In this document: positions 35,570 through 47,900 of the stretch, one piece after another
How the letters are laid out: every line of letters begins with the position of its first letter
Position numbering within the stretch: position 1 is the stretch's first letter
Assembly (NCBI GenBank): GCA_947172415.1
Contig: OX359190.1
Span: forward strand, 3,162,001-3,226,000
Direction: 5' to 3'
DNA: 64,000 nt
From: Chondrosia reniformis
Lineage: Eukaryota > Porifera > Demospongiae > Chondrillida > Chondrillidae
Translations under genes and position numbers: made by a program
Notes under the pieces: generated by a model
The model's input: the letters and a program-made list of their open reading frames with translations, nothing else
Databases searched by the model: none
What the model was told of the DNA's origin: nothing

Positions 35570-35785
35570 GTAGTCTACCGGGGGTGGGAGTATATACCTG
35601 GATGACTGGACTATATACAGAAGTATGTCTACCCCAGGGGAGGGGGGTGGGAGTACCTGGATGACTGGACTATATACAGAAGTGTGTCTATCCCAGGGAA
35701 GGGGGGTGGGAGTACTTGGATGACTGGACTATATACAGAAGTGTGTCTACCCTAGGGGAGGGGGGTGGGAGTACCTGGATGACTT
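35570..35785. repeat. 59-bp minisatellite, about 3.7 copies
   Basis: GGATGACTGGACTATATACA starts at 35600, 35659 and 35718, and its first part again at 35777. Each unit also holds a G-rich stretch (GGGGAGGGGGGTGGGAG). Confidence 0.9.
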
Positions 35786-36164
35786 CAATGGATAAAATGG
35801 CTCCCTCCTTTCTGGCAAGTTTTATTTTTAACAGTTGAGCATTCTGAGCAGATTTAAGAGCACAAGACAACTGCTCTAAATTGCAGTCCAAATAAATCTC
35901 GATTTCTCTCGTCTCTTCCCTCAATATGATAATCATCAAAGTATTTGTTCTACAGTGAGACACACATCAATCAATCAATCAATCACCCATGCACTTTATC
36001 CCCTTTGCAGGGGGTAGCCTGTACACATAATATACACAAACACAGTAGTTAACATGGCGAAAATAAGATAAATTCTCTATATCTGTCAACAGTTGTAATG
36101 TACAAATGCTAATTATTACTTAAAATTCTTACACAGACACACATCCGGAGAGTAAATACCCATT

Positions 36165-36428
36165 TTATATACACAATAGTAATACCCATTTTTACATACT
36201 ATATTCAATGCAATAGTAACACCCATTTTATATACTAGTTAATGCAATAGTAACACCCATTTTATATACTAGTTAATGCAATAGTAACACCCATTTTATA
36301 TACTAGTTAATGCTATAGTAACACCCATTTTATATACTAGTTAATGCAATAGTAACACCCATTTTACTAGTTATTGGAATAGTATATAACACCCATTTTA
36401 TATACTAGTTAATGCAATAGTAACACCA
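36165..36428. repeat. 34-bp minisatellite, about 7.5 copies
   Basis: GCAATAGTAACACCCATTTT with TATACTAGTTAAT recurs every 34 bp; the outer copies are imperfect. Confidence 0.9.
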
Positions 36429-37259
36429 CTAAATACCATTTGAGTAACATAAGTCATCGCTACTCTAACATCACAACCACTCTTAGCTATATATAGTTGG
36501 GGACAGCTGCTACCAGAGACCTACTCGCTGCATCTCGCTCTACAAACTGATCCCTTCCAGCACAACAGACTCCACTTCGATGAAACACACTTTCGTTAGC
36601 GACAGTTTCATACCGCAGTTCTTCTTGGCTTTGCTCAATGAAGTCGCAACTCCTGAGCAACAGCAAACGATCTACAAACTCACAAACGCGAACAGAGAAA
36701 GTGAATAATTAAGTGTTAACTGCATAATATTGGAAACGTTTCCCTGTCCATGTCAGTAGCTTGCTTATAGAAGTACCACGAGTGTCCCTACCTCCTATTA
36801 ACGTTAACTGGTTTCCTATAATTGCAAGTTTGCCTCTAAAATGCATCTTCTGAAATTACTTAGCCAGCAGCCATTTTATTAATTATAAATGCTCTCTAAA
36901 AGATTATTATGAAATATCGTTTCTTGAAAACCACGCTCTCGTTTTTGTGGGGAATAAATTACAAATTTATGTACACTTTCGAAAGTTTCAACATAATCTC
37001 TCTAGTTCTAGTGGTGTAATGCAATGAATGTATTTAGAAGCTTAATTTAATTGACGCACTGCTATAGAAATCGTGCATTATGCTTACATTCGTCTACGGT
37101 ATTAGCCATCTTGTAGATAATATATCGATCTATATATTGCTACATAAACCATATGGTATTGAAATAGTAACAAATGAAACTGATTACTAAAATTAGACAA
37201 ACAACAGACAGATAGAATAAACATTTATCGAATAGAGCAACTCTAGGCGAGGTCTGCAA
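36429..37259. other. Upstream region of TRIM B
   Basis: Around 36500-36710 the composition is less AT-rich and one plus-strand frame reads 'MKHTFVSDSFIPQFFLALLN' then 'EVATPEQQQTIYKL' before a stop at about 36709. I recognise no family. The last 150 bp before the ATG resemble the leaders of TRIM C and D (CGAGGTCTGCAAATGGCGGA). Confidence 0.35.
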
Positions 37260-39403
37260 ATGGCGGAGCTTCCGGGGATTCCACCCCTTCAGTCCAGCGA
37301 GTTTAGTCTCTTTTGTGTCGGTTGCGGAGAGAAAGTAGAAGAGTTGAAATGTCTACCGTGTCTCCATTCGTTAGCTTTGTGCGAGAAAGTAGAATGTCGA
37401 GAGAAGATTCTCCATCGCAGCGTCTCCTGCCAAATTTGCGAGGAAGTGTTCTCCTTGTCTCTCGACGATCTTCCTGACCATCCGTTCGCTCTGAGGAAGG
37501 CTTTGAGCAACCAGTACCGGTCGGAAGGCGTCATCTGTCAGGAGGAACACGAAGAAGAGAGATCAGCCGTAAGTTTCTGCTCGACTTGCGATGCATTCAT
37601 TTGTCAGGAATGCATCGATCTTCATAAAACTCGACAAGTCTTCAAGAAACACGAAATTAAGCCGTTGCAAAGAGTGTTTGAGCAAGGCGGTAAGAAAGAG
37701 AATTTGATAAAATGCTCGAAACACAATAAGAATTGTGAACTAAACTGTCACACTTGCATGTGAAAAAAATCATTTGTCACATTTGCTCTTCTATCGAACC
37801 ACATCGTTCTCACAAAGTATCTTACATTGACGTTGACCTAGGAAAGTCCAACAAGACTACTCTGACGCAGTGCCTTTCATCCGTGAGGACTCAAAGGAAG
37901 GCAATCAGATCTGCTCTCCAAGAAGTGCAGGACAGCAAAGCTAGTCTCCAACAGCAGTCTGAGAATGCGTTAGGAGGGATTGCTGGAATGAAGGAGCATC
38001 TGTTTGCCATGGTGACAACCCGCTGTGATGGTCTTGCTGCTAGCTGAAGTGAGGGAAGCAGAAGACAAGGGAAGAAGAGAACTTGAGAGACGTGAGAGAG
38101 AATTGAAGGTCAGTCTGAAGAAGCTTGATGCATTCCATTGCCTGTCAGAAGAGATGAGTTTGAAAGGAACAACAGAAGAGCAGTTATCAGTGACAAAGAA
38201 GATTGTCAGTCGCATATCATCTCTCAGCAGCAGTATCTCAATGCCAAGAGTCTCCATCCAACCTACTGTTGGTCTGAAGAGCTGTGATCGAGAAGAAGTG
38301 GAGAAGTACATCTCATCACTTGGAAGCATCCATCACGGTCCCCATCCACCAAACTGCATTATGGAATGAGTGAAAGTGAAGGATAACGTCATTACCTGCA
38401 GAATGAGACCTTGGATAAAGAAACCTCTTCTCTTTAAGGTGAAGACACAAGACGAGAGAGGCAATGAGTGCAGAGGAGGAGAGAAAGTGTTGGCTGTCCT
38501 TCGTCCTGTGACAGCAGGTGTTCCTGTGTTTGGTAAAGTAGCAGACATGAGAGATGGCACATATGAGGTGCAGTTTGCAAGTGCTCCATCAGAGAAGTGC
38601 CATCTGAGTGTAACTGTTGGAGGACATGATGTAACAGGCAGTCCAGTAGAGGTGAAGGTAGTTGGTGCTGGCGAAATTACTGCAGTCAAGCAGAAGTTCA
38701 AGCATCCACCAGGTTCTAGGTATTTGGGTGTTGCAGTAGGTCCGGATGGTTTACTATACTGAGTGGACAAGTGAATATCCTAAACAGACAAGGTCAAGTT
38801 ATAAGTAGCTTCACAGTCAGTGGCGGTTGGTTGTATGAAATAGCACTAAGTAGAACAGGGAATGTGATAACTAGTGACTATTGGAATGGCTACATCAGTA
38901 TCTACACAGGAGCTGGTGAATTTGTAAGGCAGTTTGGAGGAGATGGTAAAAATCAAGGTCAACTTAGTAGACCAGTTGGTTTGGCAGTTAACAAGGAAGG
39001 ACATATATTTGTGGCAGACAGTTGGGTTCATTATATTTCTGTGTTTACAGATGAAGGTACATTTCTGTACAGGTTTGGTCACGAGGGTAAAGCTGAAGGA
39101 GAGTTTAATCACCCAAATTACATTCTCACAACACCTGATGATTTGGTGTATGTTACAGATGCAGGAAATCATCGCATTCAAGTGTTTCAGCAGAATGGTC
39201 AATTTATTAGGCAGTTTGGTAATGGCATTGTGGAAGATCCAGAAGGTATAGCAGTCACAAGTGATGGACATATAGTGGTAGCTTCATATGATGCTGATAA
39301 GCTCAGCATCTTCACACAAGATGGACAGGGTGTAGCAGTTGATAGTGATGGACTCATTTACATAGCAGATTATAACAGTATTGGTTTAACTGTAGTACTT
39401 TGA
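37260..39403 (+). pseudogene. TRIM-like RING/B-box/filamin/NHL pseudogene B
   Basis: This has the same layout as copies A, C and D but with five visible lesions compared with them: a 5-nt net insertion near 37756 in B-box 2, a 4-nt insertion (CTAG-type) near 38041 in the coiled coil, a TGA at 38367-38369 where the others have GGA (Gly), a 10-nt deletion near 38761 in the first NHL repeat, and an in-frame 42-nt deletion near 39329 in the last NHL repeat. The remaining sequence is close to C and D, so inactivation is fairly recent. It is not a candidate for a full-length protein, although the first 167 residues (RING and B-box 1) remain open. Confidence 0.9.
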
Positions 39404-39539
39404 CAACTTTTAGAGAACAAATTTGTTAACTGTTAACATTTTATTGAAATTATTGTTATGATTTGTCAGTTTCAATATGTTCATTTACAAATTATATTCA
39501 AGTGTTTTTCTTATTTGGTAACACCCACCCACCCACTCA

Positions 39540-39696
39540 AAGAGCCAATGCCATCCCAGTCGTGTCTGAGGACAAGATTGGTACTGTTGAACGTAAGGAA
39601 TGGTATACGAGTATATCCTGAGGAAGTGAGGGTGGTAGGGTTGCTATGGCAACTGTGGCACATAGGACACACATTTGCAGGAAAGAGACTCTGGAC
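39540..39696 (-). pseudogene. PEX12 3' fragment downstream of TRIM B
   Basis: After a TGTTTACAG acceptor the minus strand reads 'VQSLFPANVCPMCHSCHSNP' and 'TTLTSSGY', the first half of the PEX12 C-terminal RING-like domain. The frame then shifts; 'IPYVQQYQSCP' is in another frame. The upstream exon seen after C and D is not recognisable here. Confidence 0.7.
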
Positions 39697-40654
39697 CTGT
39701 AAACACAAGAATTAGTAGTTTTAGATGGTTGTCTAGCAACACCTACCAGAGATAGGACACGCCCACTAGCACACACCCCCAAAGAGGGCAGGGTCACTGA
39801 ACCACTCCCACCTGGTTCAGGCCTGAGTGGTGCATGTGAAGATGGCCTCTCTGAGAGCAGCTTTATAGCAGGGCCATGTCTGCCACGCAAGGGGGAGATC
39901 CTCCAATCAGCATACAGGTCCAACCCTCCACGTAACACTGTGGAGGCCATTTTTATTTTCCTTCATGCGGAACTCATTTACAGAGGTTTTGAAGCAGATA
40001 TCAATGTAGAAAGGGTATTACCAAGGGATTTCCCCTCAAATGATCTATCAGATGGAATACATTTACAAAGGTGTGACTGAGAGAAAGGATAAAGTGGGTG
40101 TGGCAGAAGAGGGCATGTCTCAGCAGAGGTGCAAGATAGTCTATACTACGATGGGTAGTACCTGTATCCTTAATGGTAAGTTAAGCTAGAGAGAGACATG
40201 CTGAAACAGCTTGTACTTGTGTGTCTCTGCAGGTAAAGTGAAATGACAAGTGTTTAGCTGTCAAGTGAAGCCAAATCAGTTTAGTGATGAGAGTGTAGCC
40301 ATTAATAAAGGTATTCTATAGACTGCAATTATTGCATTATTATTATTATTATTATAATAAAGTGTACAGTTCCATTTCAGATATCAATTTGAATAATAAG
40401 ATTGTATGTAGTAAAATGTAGCCAATAATTATCGGAAAAACTTGAGGAAAATGTGATCAGAAAAGTCATTCTCCTTGACCTATATCAAATTTTTATCCAC
40501 TTACCCCAGTGTCGAGATGAACCAGTAATAATATATTTTGTGTAAGTGTAAGATTGCTATACATATTTTATCAAGTTCTCTTCTCATTCTCCTTTGTGAA
40601 GATTTTCTACCAAATTTGGATTTACAATCTTGTAAAGTCATGCATGGATATACT

Positions 40655-40813
40655 AAAAGTAGGGATCGATGTGCCCAAACATAGAAGTGATGTGTATAGT
40701 TAAGTTTCAGTATATGCCACTTCTGCAATGTTAGCCTTACCATATGATCACTTTCTTGTTTCGTTACTTTTTCTAGATGTGCCAATCAATGTTATAGTGC
40801 CATCCCTACTTTT
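40655..40813. mobile_element. Short element of the GTAGGGATGGCA family
   Basis: Starts AAAAGTAGGGAT and ends ATCCCTACTTTT. The inside (GCCCAAACATAGAAGTGATG, TTTCAGTATATGCCACTTC) matches the right arm of the fold-back at 29486-29640. Confidence 0.75.
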
Positions 40814-41935
40814 AACTTCGTTTTTGAATGTTTTTATTTAACTTGTATTGCTCCTTTTTTCTTATTAACAATTTATTTTGAAAGTTTTCTTGGCGAAAAC
40901 TCGAAATAAAGTAGCAGATCTAGAATAGACAATATAATCGAGAGCTCTAAATTAAAAAATGGCGTCCGAAAAAATCCCAAATTTGTCAAGTAAGTCTTCT
41001 ACCATTCTTTAACATTCAGTTTAAGATATTAAAGAGACCATAATCGTTACGAATACGACTATATATAGACCCTGCAAAGCGACTAAGAAATTCGATCGCG
41101 GGGGCGGCAGTACCACAAATATTTCTAAATCGAGTTACTTATTTATATAGAGAATTTGAAACTTAATTAAAAAATGGCGTTCGAAGAGGCCCTAATTTGG
41201 CATCTTCAAAAGTAACACGCTTCGGATAGAGCGCGTTGAAATCTAGGGTAGCCTATTCCCTAGTTCGGAAACATTTATGACGATTGAGTACTTGTATGTA
41301 CCTGCGTAAGTTCGCATGTTAGCGCTAGCTCATTTGAAAAAAGAAGAAAAAATGAGGAATTTCAGAATTTGGCCTATTTTGGTTTAACTACTTTGCGAAA
41401 GTTGTATAGCATCGAAACATGTTTTGGCGTTTAGAAAAGCATGCAAAAACGACTGCAAACACTCGAATACAAGTAAAAATTCTATCGCTGTTGATTTATT
41501 AGGTGTTAATTGATAATACATTTGATAGGGCGGCCATGTTTTTTTTCGACCATCTCTACTTAGAGAGTACGGCAGAGAGTACTGCCGTATTCTCTGATAA
41601 TATCAAAGTGCATGCAGTCCTAATAGTCTGAAACTCTTTGTGTAACAGATTGTCTTCATGAGGTGTGTCACAAAGTAAACCTTATTTAACCAAGTTACAC
41701 TAAAAGCATAAATGGCTGACGGGCGCGGGTGGGGTCTGGTTCACGAGACTAAAGAAATAGTTAACGAGGTCGGCGCCATTTATCCTCAGTTACTCCATAC
41801 TCCCTCTAGATCTCAAGTTAAAGGTGTGTTGCAGTCTAGACCAGGTTATTACAGCCGTACTTCATTGCTACACGACACATGATAACTATCAATATTTGAG
41901 ATTTCTCGTACCGATATTTTCAATTAGGTATTATT
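40814..41935. other. Upstream region of kelch gene 1
   Basis: No supported gene. At 41553-41605 a short stretch (CCATCTCTACTTAGAGAGTA, CTGCCGTATTCTCTGATAA) is an inverted relative of 35165-35215, so an element end may lie here. The kelch gene 1 5' UTR is presumably in the last few hundred bases. Confidence 0.4.
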
Positions 41936-44900
41936 ATGACAAGTACGCTTAGTTCATCAGATAAACATGAAGGCACTCCAACTGCTACTGTTGAATTTAT
42001 CAACAGCAAGCGTTTTCATGATCACGTGATAGAAAGATGCAACATGAAAGATTTTCATACCTTTCTCAAAGTAGAAGGAACTATTACTTCTCATGATTTC
42101 CAGCTGATGTCAAACTGTCAAACACCAAGGGAGGCTAATGTTACGGTGTATCAAAGTCTCTGTAATGATCCTTCTACTAAGAAGCTTAGGGTACTCTGTA
42201 AGGTTCTTCGGGAGTGCCATTCCACTCATGACAATAACAAAGAATTAGCTGACTTGATAGAGGAATTCCTTAACAGTAAGTATAATTATGTCTTCATCCT
42301 ATTTCAAACCTAACTCAACATCCATGCAATAGAAACCGAAAACAAATGTAGCTACTTAACTCTTTGTAAATATATTTGCTATATTTCATTATTAACATAC
42401 ATTTAATGTTACTTAATTGTAACCCGTTTCTATGAGTGGGACTAATCTGTATACCTAACAAGTGGTCAGATCAAGAGTTAAACTGATACATTAGGTTACC
42501 AGTGCGATAATACCACATATGTTAAAATACAATAAGGTTACACCGGATAAGCAAATCATACAAAAAGCAGTTTATGCTGGAGGAAGTTGGCATACAGATC
42601 AAGATGACCCCAGTTGGGTCAGCTCTGTGCATGATCTCTACTGGTACCTGCCTAAAAACTATTAATTTAACGTCCAATATATTTAGCATTTTACCATATA
42701 TGGCTTATTAGTGTCCATTATTTTGTTGCTCCACACTACTGCGCATGCGTAATGAACATTTTAGTGACCATAAATGTTAGCGAATGATATCACATTGCTA
42801 ATTTTGCTAACATTAATGGTGCACTAATATTAAGTATTCCAAATATCGGCTTTAAGTATGATTTAGAATTACAGTGGTTCTAATTCTAGATAAAACAGTT
42901 TTCAAGCTCTGTGACCTATATAAGTAGGTAATCTCTTTGTACTGTAAACAAATTATGAAGGTGACAATCAGTATAGAGACTGATTTGGGTTTCCAGAGTC
43001 AAATGATGAGACATTTGAGCTTAAGATCCTCTTTTGATCTTAATGTCCCCTATTTTTCATATTTAGTGGTCAGCCACACTTTTGGCTGTATACCCCTTAT
43101 CTGCTAATAGGAAACCACAAGCTTTTTAGCTTTTTAGGAGTACTTATTAGGAGAATACCCACTCAGACTTTCAGTGTATGCCATATTGATGAGTCCTAAT
43201 GGATGAAACAGCTGTCTATAGCTAGATTATCTTTTTGAGAGGCTAAGGGGAGACTCTGGTTCCCATTAAATGGTTCCAAGCATTAGGTCATTGAGCTCCT
43301 CAGGAGGCATAAATGGATGTGTGAATCCAGAGTCAAATGATGAGACATGTAGTAGTTATACCATGCACACTCAAGTGTGATGCATAAGTGATATCTGCCC
43401 TCGACCTTCGGTCTCGGGCAGATATCACTTTGCTTCACCCTTGAGTGTGGTATAATTAATATATATAACCCGTTGCCAGGTCAATCACCTGTGTATATAT
43501 TTCATAACCGGGATATAACAGGATTTAAGAAGCTATATACTGCATCAGCTTCTTAAATTCTGTTATATCCCTGCCCAAATATGGTAGACTAAGACGTTTC
43601 TTCTTGGGGAGTGGACAATTCTCCTTACATTTATGACAGTTGGAGTAGTCAGGGCAAGAGCATTCTATGAAGTCGTCAGCATTTAAACAAAACTAACCAG
43701 ACACTAGATGACCCATCCTGAAAGTCCTACCAAAATAACGATGAGAAGCGACAGAGTATACGTATATCACTCATACCACGGCGTTTCGGTGTATATGGGT
43801 TTATATACGTACTCACCCTCAGGCGAGTACGTGGTATAACTAATACATATCATGTATGACTTGAATTAATTGTAAAGGTGATGATAAATGAACATGAATA
43901 GGTCTACTGGTGATATAACATTTATCACTAGTTCAAGTGTGAAATATAAGGTTTGAAACACCCCAGATATCACCCGGTTGCCCTGGTAACGTGAAATAAA
44001 TGATCTTAAGATCGGCTTTTAAAACTCCCCTATATTTTAATGATAGTGTTTTGCATAATGCATGGTGTGGCTAATATGAAACTTTCGAAAATTTCATTAT
44101 TTAGGGGGAATAGCATAAGGATGTTGAAGCAGTTAAGGGGTTCATGTTCTCTATAGGATATCAATTCTTTCGCCTCAGCCCCAAATTTACTTAATTACAG
44201 TATATCATTACTAACATTTCGGCTGCATACTGCAGCCTTCCTCAGAGTATGATTAAGACAAATGAAAAGACTGCATAATATCCTTATTTGCTTTGTCTCA
44301 GCACTCAAAGGTACAAAGTGCTGATATTGCTGAGTGTATATATGTAATTTAGAATACCAACACTCACCTCACTATTTTATATGAATATTATATATAGGTT
44401 TAGAATATAATATATTATACAACTTCCCTAAATCTAGTGGGCAAATCAATCATGGGGGGAGGTGCATTTCCCCTCTATACAGCCCTGCTTAGGGGAGTGT
44501 TAACACTGGGTATGGGATATACAGTGGAACCTCGAATAGCGGAAACCTCTCTACTACAGACATTTTTCTGTTGCCAGAATAGTTGTCATAGGATTCCATA
44601 CTTTCGTAACCTTCGAATAACGAAACCTCTATCCCGTATAACAAACGCTAAAGAAATGATATAGCCCCAATAAAACCTCTAGGAACAAGATGTAAAATCG
44701 TATTAAAATGAATAATTAAAAGATAGATCACATGACTCTGCGCTAACTCTGTGCCAATGCCCCAACTAGTTAACACCCTTCCTGTGACGATAGGCCATTT
44801 TTTATCGTTGTTCGTAACCTTATGTAAATACTTCCATGTTGCGCATTTTAACAGTTGTGCAATTACTTATCCCAAGGATGTGAAAGTCACTTGCATGCGT

Positions 44901-47900
44901 GGGAGACACCGGTGTACAATGTGCTGTAGCGGAGAAGCCCGCCTTGACTTCAGTGAAAACCTCTGAATAGTGGAAACCTCTGTATAACATCCTTTCTTTC
45001 AGGTCCTAAAGTGTCCGTTATAGAGATGTTCCACTGTATACATATATAACTTATCTCCAGAACTTTGGTGTATATGGATTATATAGCCACTCACCCTGTC
45101 TGGCATCAGGATCGAATTCGAAAGCGATGGCTTTGTTGATGTATGTTTTTGTTTTTGTATTGACAACGTAGTCTTTGACTGCATGCTCTTGCCTAGAATA
45201 CTTCAACTGCACAAAGTGCCAGGATAAGTAGGCATTTCTTCCTCCTAAGAGGAAAAAATGCCTTGATTTGACTTTATTGTTATTTTTTACACCTTCCTTA
45301 TTTGGCCATTATATAACCGGCCCCTGTGATGATATTCGTATATATGTATATATACATGTATATGTATATCTGCCTATGGGATATATATCATAAATTGTAT
45401 AAACTATATATCGTAAAGTGACAATTGTTTATGTGAGTTTTATTTATGCAAATTATGCAAGTTAATTCCTGGGCGCATAAATTTCTATTCGCACTATATT
45501 AGTATGGCATAAAAGTACGTGATCATATTTGCAACTGATTTTCACACGTACGTACATTAGCGCAGTGAATGATGGCTTTGTTTTGTTACTTCCAACCTGC
45601 GAATTCTTTGTCAATAGCCAGAGAAACACAGCCGTTCTAAGCGAGGTACAACACATCAAAACAGTCGAGAAAGCGTATAAGGCACACACGGTGTTTACCG
45701 CTAAACAGAGCTGCCATAAGGAGATACGCTTCCGAGAATGGAAATGTATCGGCAGTCAGTCAGTAATAAAAGATGTTGCTTAATCTTGATAGACAAAAAC
45801 GCATAAATAAGAAGCGCATAAATTTGTTCAGAGGCCAAATTTTCTAAATTTGCATAAATTTTCACACACATACAATTGTACCTTTACAGTAATACAAACC
45901 AACCCATGTAATAAACCAATATGATAAGAGAGGAAAGGTATCTGTTCTTATGCCTCCTGTTTTAGAACTAGAAGATCAAATTGACGAATCTGAAATGTTT
46001 ACTGAAGAAAAGAAAGCTGCTGAATTAACTAACGCCAATGATACCCTCCAAAAAGAAAATCAGGAACTGAAATTGGTAAATTTAAATGCATCATTATAAC
46101 TGTGCTCTGTTCAATTTGAGGAGGTGGTAAAACCTGTTTTGCAGCTCATCTGCTGTATAACTACACCTACTGTATAAGACATTCATCTGGACAATTATAT
46201 ATACTGTGTACAAAGCAGGTAAAATCAGGAGACTACCTTTCAAGGATGTCTTGTGTAATTTATTTACAAAGTTATTCAAAACTTTATTGTACTGTTTTAA
46301 ATCATAATATAGTCAATATTTGGGGTGTTTTCAGAAATTATGTTAATGTATGGCTTCCTGTTCGTAACCTTGTATATATTATATTTATTTATATCTGTCA
46401 CCAAAATGACGGACGCTCGGCTGGCTTTCATTTTCTACCACATCTAACATTGAACGAACGAAAAGGATTTTAAAACTGCCTTAGGCTTGCGCAAAACATT
46501 TTCTACGAGATATGGCTTTGAAATTGATGGCAATTAAGCAACGACCGGAATCGGTTAACCGGATATCTAAGCAAGTAGTTTGAGTTTGTATGGGGGCGCC
46601 TGGCACTCCACAAGTTCTTTAAGCTCAAACTACTTCTTTTGATTCAGTTTTTCTATCTGATTTGTATAAAGTATTTGAAATTTAGTAAGGCCACAGCAAC
46701 TTATTTTACTGTTTCTCATCATGGGAATTGGCTTTGGAGCCACTCAGGCTCTGGCTTGGCCTAGTACATATATATGTTGCATGTGTCACGATATCTTTCC
46801 TTAATAAAATTTATTGTTGATCGTATATTAATATAGGCTTTGATTTTTTCCTACAGAAGCTACTGGGAAAGTCTAAATTGAGGGCTTTACCCAGTTTGCC
46901 AGTGAAAGCAGTTTGTTCATCCATAGCTAAAATTAAAGGGGCACTTTATATTGGAGGAGGATTTACTGGGAAGACTTCAAAACGGTTTAAAGTATTCAAT
47001 AAAATCGAGTACTGTTCATCTCCAGCTGTCTTTAAACATGTGAAAAACTCCAGGTCTTGGAAAGAAATTTCTATCCCACCACACAAATGCATTCATTTTG
47101 CCTTAGCTTCAGTTGAAGAAAAGTTACACTTGATTGGTGGCGAATTTGTTACAAAACAAGACATTCCACCTAAATATGACAAAGGACTCTATTCAAACCT
47201 TGTGATGACCTATGACACTGTAACTGGTAAATGGACCAGTGATCTCCCACCTCTCAATCACCCTAGGAGGCTGCCTTCAGCTACTGCAACAGAGACCCAC
47301 CTTATTGTAGCTGGTGGAGTTGATGAAAATGGAAATGCTGTGAACTCAATTGAAGTTTTGGATCTCACAGTTGAAAATGCAAGCTGGGTTGACTTTACCA
47401 TTACAAATTGTTCAATGCATTACCCTCAGATAGTAGTAATTGATGAGGTTCTTTATTGGGGTCAAGATCGGGCTGATTGCTTGCAATACAATGAAGATAT
47501 TATCAATGAGAATTGGGATATTTTCTCCATTCCATTACAAGAATTAATGCAACCCAAATCTGACTCAACAACTGAGTCACTTTCCACCAGAATAAATTAC
47601 GCTTCCTTTATAAAATTGCCCCCTCCACCTAAAGCAGGAGCCACTATGATTGCATTTGAAGGCAATCTTCTTTTGGTTGGTGGAAGATATTTGAGTAACA
47701 GGAAAAGTTCCTGGCAGTGTTATACCTTCAATTTAAATGGTACTTCTAGTTGGCAACCTGTTTGTGATCTTCCCCAATCAGTGCTGCAATGCCTTTCCAG
47801 TTGTATAATACCAACAGTTGTCTATCAAGACGGAACACTCTATTTTGGTGGTGGTTTTTTATACAACAAAATATACTCTCAATTAGAGCGTGGTCTAACA

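Noticed and set aside
45529-45783. 84-codon plus-strand frame in kelch intron 1
   Set aside because: No similarity recognised, no splice connection to the kelch exons, and it lies among repeated GCGCATAAATTT blocks.
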